Shown here in pieces: positions 5,762 to 9,385 of a stretch of DNA of 9,385 nucleotides. Position 1 is the first letter of the stretch. Each line of letters begins with the position of its first letter. Position numbers and translations under genes: made by a program. This DNA is from UBA2334 sp964396895 (GTDB taxonomy: Bacteria > Pseudomonadota > Gammaproteobacteria > Burkholderiales > Burkholderiaceae_C). The notes beneath the pieces are model-generated. The model was not told the DNA's origin and ran no database searches. It worked only from the letters and a program-made list of their open reading frames with translations. The stretch is from assembly GCA_964396895.1 (NCBI GenBank), contig CAYNGJ010000035.1, positions 1-9,385 on the forward strand. The letters run 5' to 3'.

Positions 5762-6595
5762 TCACTGGACCAAGGGGGATTCTGCGCCCTCCAGCTCCAG
5801 GCCTTCGATGCTGGCCGCCCCCACCAGCAACCGCATGTACTGGCGCAGCGCGGTGGCTCGCGACTGCAGCGCCAGTCGGCTGGCCACCTGGTCCCGCACT
5901 TCGCCGAGCAGCGGCAGTTTGCCTTTGCGGCGCCCGAGCACTTCGATGATGTGAAACCCGAAACGGGTGTGAATCAACCGGGGGTGAATGCCCATGCCGC
6001 AGCGGATGTCGGTCTGCTGGAACAATTCGTTGGCCAGTTCGGGGGCGCATTCGTCGCGCGTCACCCAGCCCAAGTCCCCGCCCTGGGCGCTGGAGGGGCA
6101 GTTGGACAGCTCCTGTGCCAGTTGCTCGAACCGCAGGGGCGCCACCTCCTTGCGTGACAGCTCCAGCAACGCAGACTCAGCCCGCAGCGTCAGCGCATGC
6201 ACGTTGACCCCTGGTGTGACCGCAAACAGGATGTGCCGCACGTGCAGTGCCTGTCCCACGATGAACAGCTCTTTGTGGGCCTCGTAGTAGCGTCGGCACT
6301 CTTCCTCGGTGGGTTGCATGGTGGTCACAGCCACGTCGAGCATGTTCTCGATGACGGCGCGCTCTTCCGTGGACAGCGCGGGCGCCACCAGCACATTGGT
6401 GCGGGGCAGCAGGCCGGTTTGCACGGCGCGTTGCCTCAGCAGCTCTGTCCAAGCCAACTCGCGCAGGGCCTGGGCGTCTGGTTGCTCGTCTGGCGCATGG
6501 AGTGCAATGCCGTTGATGCTGGCCACGGATGACGGTACTTGCCCCGTACATTGGCAGCCCGCGCTGCCGCAGCCCTGGGTGGTGCTGGTGTTCAT
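5762..6595 (-). CDS. PpiC/parvulin-type peptidyl-prolyl cis-trans isomerase of the nar cluster (NifM-like)
   Basis: A 277-residue protein with an N-terminal helical part (about 40-115) and a parvulin domain (about 117-219): HVRHILFAV (118-126), the signature SSAQGGDLGWV (168-178), and FGFHIIEVLGRR (212-223). Parvulins isomerise peptidyl-proline bonds and act as folding helpers. There is no signal peptide, unlike SurA or PrsA, so it should work in the cytoplasm, where NarG and NarH mature. The first 20 residues hold C9, C14 and C16 in a Gly/Cys-rich segment that could bind metal. The gene lies 27 bases after narI. The same order is known from Pseudomonas aeruginosa, where a PpiC-type gene follows narI, and the helical-plus-parvulin layout resembles NifM, the nitrogenase Fe-protein maturation factor. 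A role in nitrate reductase maturation is inferred. An AGGA stretch sits about 13 bases before the ATG, a rather long spacing. Confidence 0.9.
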   Translation of the reverse strand: MNTSTTQGCGSAGCQCTGQVPSSVASINGIALHAPDEQPDAQALRELAWTELLRQRAVQTGLLPRTNVLVAPALSTEERAVIENMLDVAVTTMQPTEEECRRYYEAHKELFIVGQALHVRHILFAVTPGVNVHALTLRAESALLELSRKEVAPLRFEQLAQELSNCPSSAQGGDLGWVTRDECAPELANELFQQTDIRCGMGIHPRLIHTRFGFHIIEVLGRRKGKLPLLGEVRDQVASRLALQSRATALRQYMRLLVGAASIEGLELEGAESPLVQ

Positions 6596-6622
6596 GGTGA
6601 AAATGTCCTGTTCTGACGGTGC

Positions 6623-7354
6623 TCAGGCGGAAGGTCCGCGGTGGCTCAAGGGGGTGCTGGGGGTCATGCCCACACGGCGGCTGCGAACCACCTGGTAGGG
6701 ACGCGCCAGGTAGCCCACAGTGGCGAAGCCGCTCCACACGTGCACCAACCGGGTGAATGGGAAGATCAGGAAAATGGACATTCCCAAGAACATGTGGGCC
6801 TTGAACACAGGACCTGCTTCTGCCAACAACTCAGGTGCACCGGCGCGGAAGGTCACGATGCGTTGCGCCCACTCGGCCAGCTTCATCATCATGCCGCCGT
6901 CCAGGTGTTGGGCCGACAGTGGGATGGTGGCCAGACCCAGGGCGAACTGGGCCCACAGCAACCACAGCAGCACGATGTCACTGGTTTTGCTGTTGATACG
7001 GATGCGCTCATCGCTCAGGCGACGGTGCAGCAGCAGCGACACGCCGATGAAGCCCAGCAACCCAAACAGGCCTCCGGACACCATGGCCATCAGCTGCTTG
7101 GCGCCAGCAGTCATGAACGGTTCGTACAGGAAGTGGGGCGTGAGCATGCCCACGGTGTGGCCAAAAAACAGGAACAGAATGCCGATGTGAAACAGGTTGC
7201 TGCCCCAGCGCAGTTGGCCGGCGCGCAGCAGCTGGGACGAGTCGCTTTTCCAGGTGTACTGGTCACGGTCAAAGCGGAGCAGGCTGCCCAGCAGAAACAC
7301 CGTGAGGCAGATGTAGGGGTAGTAGCCGAAGAGAAAATTGTTGACGTAGTTCAT
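6623..7354 (-). CDS. narI: Respiratory nitrate reductase gamma subunit (cytochrome b)
   Basis: This 243-residue integral membrane subunit takes electrons from quinol and passes them through two b haems to NarH. Five hydrophobic segments are visible. The four haem-ligand histidines sit at exactly the E. coli NarI positions: H56 and H66 in HIGILFLFFGH, and H187 and H205 in the last membrane segment (KAHMFLGM and TRLVHVWS). Other family landmarks are FGYYPYICLTVFLLGS near the N-terminus, QYTWKSDSSQ (32-41), HTVGMLTPHFLYE (66-78) and PLSAQHLDGGMMMKLAEWAQ (145-164). A strong AGGAG site (7361-7365) lies 6 bases before the ATG and fixes the start. The C-terminal tail is about 15 residues longer than in E. 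coli. It sits 73 bases after narJ; I see no gene or terminator in that gap. Confidence 0.98.
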   Translation of the reverse strand: MNYVNNFLFGYYPYICLTVFLLGSLLRFDRDQYTWKSDSSQLLRAGQLRWGSNLFHIGILFLFFGHTVGMLTPHFLYEPFMTAGAKQLMAMVSGGLFGLLGFIGVSLLLHRRLSDERIRINSKTSDIVLLWLLWAQFALGLATIPLSAQHLDGGMMMKLAEWAQRIVTFRAGAPELLAEAGPVFKAHMFLGMSIFLIFPFTRLVHVWSGFATVGYLARPYQVVRSRRVGMTPSTPLSHRGPSA

Positions 7355-7427
7355 GAAAGTCTCCTGTATGCCGCTGGGGTGGGGTGCGCCACCTCATGCG
7401 GCAGGGAACACAAGTGGGTGCTGCGGT

Positions 7428-8105
7428 TCACGCGGCCATCCGGGGGGCTGCAGCGGTCTTGCGAACGATGTGAATGGGCTGTGCCTCCCCGGGTCGCGCT
7501 TGACCACGGGTGCTGCAACCACCGAAGGCCTCGGGCTCTGCCCAGCTGTCGTCCATGGACTCGTCGGCCTCGAATGGCACTGCCTGGGCCTTGTGACCGG
7601 CCAGTTCCAGCACCGAGGCGAGGACAGTGGCGTAACGGCTTTCCCGCTTCAGCAGTGCACTGAAAACCGCATTCAGGATGTGCGCCATTTCCCCCAGAAA
7701 TGATTTGGCCAGCTGGGGCGGCTGGGTCGATGCAAATTCCAGCACCACGCACAGGTGGTCAGGCAGTTCTTCGGGACCGAGGAACATGCCCGCCTTTTCG
7801 TAGGTCTGGACCAGATCAATCATGGCGGGTCCCCGGTCGCGTGAGTCTCCGTGCACGTGTTCAAACAGGTGCAGCGAGGTGGCGCGTCCCCGGTCAAAGG
7901 TCTCGACGTAGTGGCCCTCCACTTCCAACGGGTCGGTGCGTTGCAGCTCCATGGCCAAAGCGCGCAGCTCGGCACGGCGTGCCGTGGGCACGGCAGCCTC
8001 TTCGTCCAGCACGCTGACGAGTGCGGGGAGTTCGGCGCGCATCTGGGCGTCCGGGTAGGCCAGCAGGCGGGCCAAAGCCCGCAGGGTGTAACGGTTGTTT
8101 TTCAT
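7428..8105 (-). CDS. narJ: Nitrate reductase molybdenum cofactor assembly chaperone
   Basis: A 225-residue cytosolic chaperone that binds apo-NarG, guides insertion of the molybdenum cofactor and iron-sulfur cluster, and holds NarGH back from the membrane until it is complete. Family marks are YTLRALARLLAYPD near the N-terminus (6-19), the signature YVETFDRGRATSLHLFEH (66-83) with HGDSRDRG (85-92), YEKAGMFLGPEELPDHL (102-118), and a C-terminal block DDSWAEPEAFGGC (185-197). The fold is all-helical TorD/NarJ type with no membrane segment or signal peptide. I chose the ATG at 8105 over the longer open frame to 8201 because it has an AGGAA site (8112-8116) 6 bases upstream, gives the usual NarJ N-terminus, and avoids overlapping the end of narH. 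It lies 17 bases after the narH stop. Confidence 0.97.
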   Translation of the reverse strand: MKNNRYTLRALARLLAYPDAQMRAELPALVSVLDEEAAVPTARRAELRALAMELQRTDPLEVEGHYVETFDRGRATSLHLFEHVHGDSRDRGPAMIDLVQTYEKAGMFLGPEELPDHLCVVLEFASTQPPQLAKSFLGEMAHILNAVFSALLKRESRYATVLASVLELAGHKAQAVPFEADESMDDSWAEPEAFGGCSTRGQARPGEAQPIHIVRKTAAAPRMAA

Positions 8106-8111
8106 GGCAGG

Positions 8112-8116
8112 TTCCT
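8112..8116 (-). promoter_or_regulatory. Ribosome-binding site of narJ, deciding the start
   Basis: AGGAA on the coding strand lies 6 bases before the ATG at 8105, inside the 17-base narH-narJ gap. It supports this start over an in-frame ATG at 8201 that lies within narH. Confidence 0.7.
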
Positions 8117-8122
8117 GGCGGG

Positions 8123-9385
8123 TCAGATGACCGACTGAATGGGAATGGTCCGGCGCTTGGAGCCACCGAACAGGCTGGTGTCGGAGGCTCCGTCTGAGCA
8201 CCCGTTGCCAAACGAAAAGCCGCAGCCACCGCGCAGGTCAAACGCGTTTTCGGCATACTCCCGGTGCGAGCTGGGGATCACAAACCGGTCTTCGTAGTTG
8301 GCAATGGCCATCACGTGGTACATCTCCTCCACTTGGGCCAGGGTCAGGCCCGCCTGCTCCAGCACCGCCAGGTTTTGCAGGCCGTCCACATGCTTGCTGC
8401 GCTGGAAGGCGCGCATGGCCAGCATGCGCTCCAGGGCCCGTTTGACAGGCGCCGTGTCTCCGGCGGTCAGCAGGTTGGCCAGGTACTGCAGCGGAATGCG
8501 CATGTCGTTCAGGTCGGGCAGCTCGCCGTTCACGCCCACATGGCCGGCATTGGCCGCCGAGGTGATGGGCGACAGCGGTGGCACATACCAGACCATGGGC
8601 AGCGTGCGGTACTCGGGGTGCAACGGCAGGGCCACTTTCCAGTCGATGGCCATCTTGTACACAGGGCTGTTGCGCGCGCCAGCCATCCAGGCGTCGGGAA
8701 TGCCGTCCTTGCGGGCCTGCTCAATGACTTTGGGGTCATTGGGGTTGAGGAAGATGTCCAGTTGAGCTTGGTACAGGTCTTTCTCGTCGGGCACGCTGGC
8801 CGCCTCGGCAATGCGGTCGGCGTCGTACAGCACCACACCCAGGTAACGGATGCGGCCCACACAGGTTTCCGAACACACCGTGGGTTGACCGGCTTCAATC
8901 CGGGGGTAGCAGAAGATGCATTTTTCGGCTTTGCCGGTCTGCCAGTTGTAGTAAATCTTCTTGTAGGGGCAGCCGCTCACGCACATGCGCCAGCCCCGGC
9001 ATTTGTCCTGGTCAATCAGCACAATGCCGTCGTCTTCGCGCTTGTAGATCGAGCCTGAAGGGCACGATGCCACGCAGGCGGGATTCAGGCAGTGCTCGCA
9101 CAGGCGAGGCAGGTACATCATGAAGGTGTTTTCGAACTGGCCGACCATGTCCTTCTGGACCCGGTCGAAGTTCGCCAAGTTGGCGTCCTTGCTGCGCTTG
9201 CTGAATTCACCGCCCAGGATTTCTTCCCAGTTGGGACCCCACTCGATTTTTTCCATCCGCTTGCCGGTGATCAGGCTGCGGGGGCGCGCCGTGGGAGGTG
9301 CCTTCACCTCGGGTGCCGACTGCAAGTGGTCGTAGTCGAAGGTGAAGGGCTCGTAGTAGTCGTCGATCTGCGGCATGTTGGGGTT
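8123..9385 (-). CDS. narH: Respiratory nitrate reductase beta (iron-sulfur) subunit, 5' end outside window
   Basis: NarH carries electrons from the NarI haems to the molybdenum subunit NarG on the cytoplasmic face of the membrane. The frame is open through the right edge (codons for N-P-N precede the ATG at 9376), so that ATG is internal and the real start lies further right. Numbering from that methionine, cysteines 93, 96, 101, 105, 126, 132, 136, 153, 156, 168 and 172 all match E. coli NarH ligands with a constant offset of 91. W129 in CRGWRMC takes the place of a cysteine at the [3Fe-4S] cluster, as in E. coli. Thus 11 of the 15 cysteine ligands are visible; the first four lie in the roughly 91 missing residues. 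The C-terminal end with GGCGFSFGNGCSDG is intact. narG is expected immediately upstream of narH but is not in the window. Confidence 0.98.
   Translation of the reverse strand, partial: NPNMPQIDDYYEPFTFDYDHLQSAPEVKAPPTARPRSLITGKRMEKIEWGPNWEEILGGEFSKRSKDANLANFDRVQKDMVGQFENTFMMYLPRLCEHCLNPACVASCPSGSIYKREDDGIVLIDQDKCRGWRMCVSGCPYKKIYYNWQTGKAEKCIFCYPRIEAGQPTVCSETCVGRIRYLGVVLYDADRIAEAASVPDEKDLYQAQLDIFLNPNDPKVIEQARKDGIPDAWMAGARNSPVYKMAIDWKVALPLHPEYRTLPMVWYVPPLSPITSAANAGHVGVNGELPDLNDMRIPLQYLANLLTAGDTAPVKRALERMLAMRAFQRSKHVDGLQNLAVLEQAGLTLAQVEEMYHVMAIANYEDRFVIPSSHREYAENAFDLRGGCGFSFGNGCSDGASDTSLFGGSKRRTIPIQSVI

Noticed and set aside
6641..7663. 340-codon open frame on the plus strand opposite narI and narJ
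   Set aside because: The composition (Gln/His/Arg-rich) and lack of any domain mark it as a shadow of the two well-supported minus-strand genes.
9374..9376. ATG at 9376 as the start of narH
   Set aside because: The frame stays open beyond it to the edge, and alignment to E. coli NarH places this Met at about residue 92, so it is internal and the gene is only cut by the window.
1..9385. CRISPR array, insertion sequence, toxin-antitoxin or phage-defence genes
   Set aside because: There are no spaced direct repeats, no transposase or terminal inverted repeats, and no gene of those families; all coding space is explained by the nar array and its neighbours.

Overview
The window looks like a chromosomal segment of a facultatively anaerobic, nitrate-respiring betaproteobacterium, most likely Burkholderiales and perhaps Comamonadaceae. 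This is inferred from the high GC content, the protein styles (NarI, NarJ, NnrS and a small protein family I associate with Burkholderiales) and the nar gene order with a parvulin after narI. No 16S or other taxonomic marker is present, so the family-level placement is tentative.

Layout, left to right. The 3' part of an initiator tRNA-fMet (plus strand, cut by the left edge) is followed by a hairpin terminator with T-rich tracts on both strands. From 200 to the right edge every gene I accept lies on the minus strand. In transcription order (right to left) these are narH (5' end cut by the right edge), narJ, narI, a PpiC/parvulin peptidyl-prolyl isomerase, a class II (adenosylcobalamin-type) ribonucleotide reductase, nnrS, a 129-bp gap, a YdjA-like nitroreductase, a 134-residue protein of unknown function, and a hemerythrin-domain protein. 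Gaps from narH to nnrS are 7 to 73 bases. The last three genes are coupled by a 4-base ATGA overlap and a 3-base gap. No stretch over 300 bases lacks a gene.

How it fits together. NarH and NarI are the electron-transfer and haem b subunits of membrane-bound nitrate reductase (NarG must lie just beyond the right edge), and NarJ is its assembly chaperone. The parvulin probably helps fold or mature the enzyme. The oxygen-independent reductase would supply deoxynucleotides during growth without oxygen. NnrS, the hemerythrin protein and possibly the nitroreductase suit protection from nitric oxide and other reactive nitrogen species made during nitrate respiration. The segment therefore reads as nitrate respiration plus the housekeeping needed for anaerobic growth. 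I found no clearly new system. The points most worth a second look are the reductase inside a nar cluster, the uncharacterised 134-residue protein, the Cys-rich N-terminus of the parvulin, and a small palindrome in the only sizeable gap within the minus-strand gene array.
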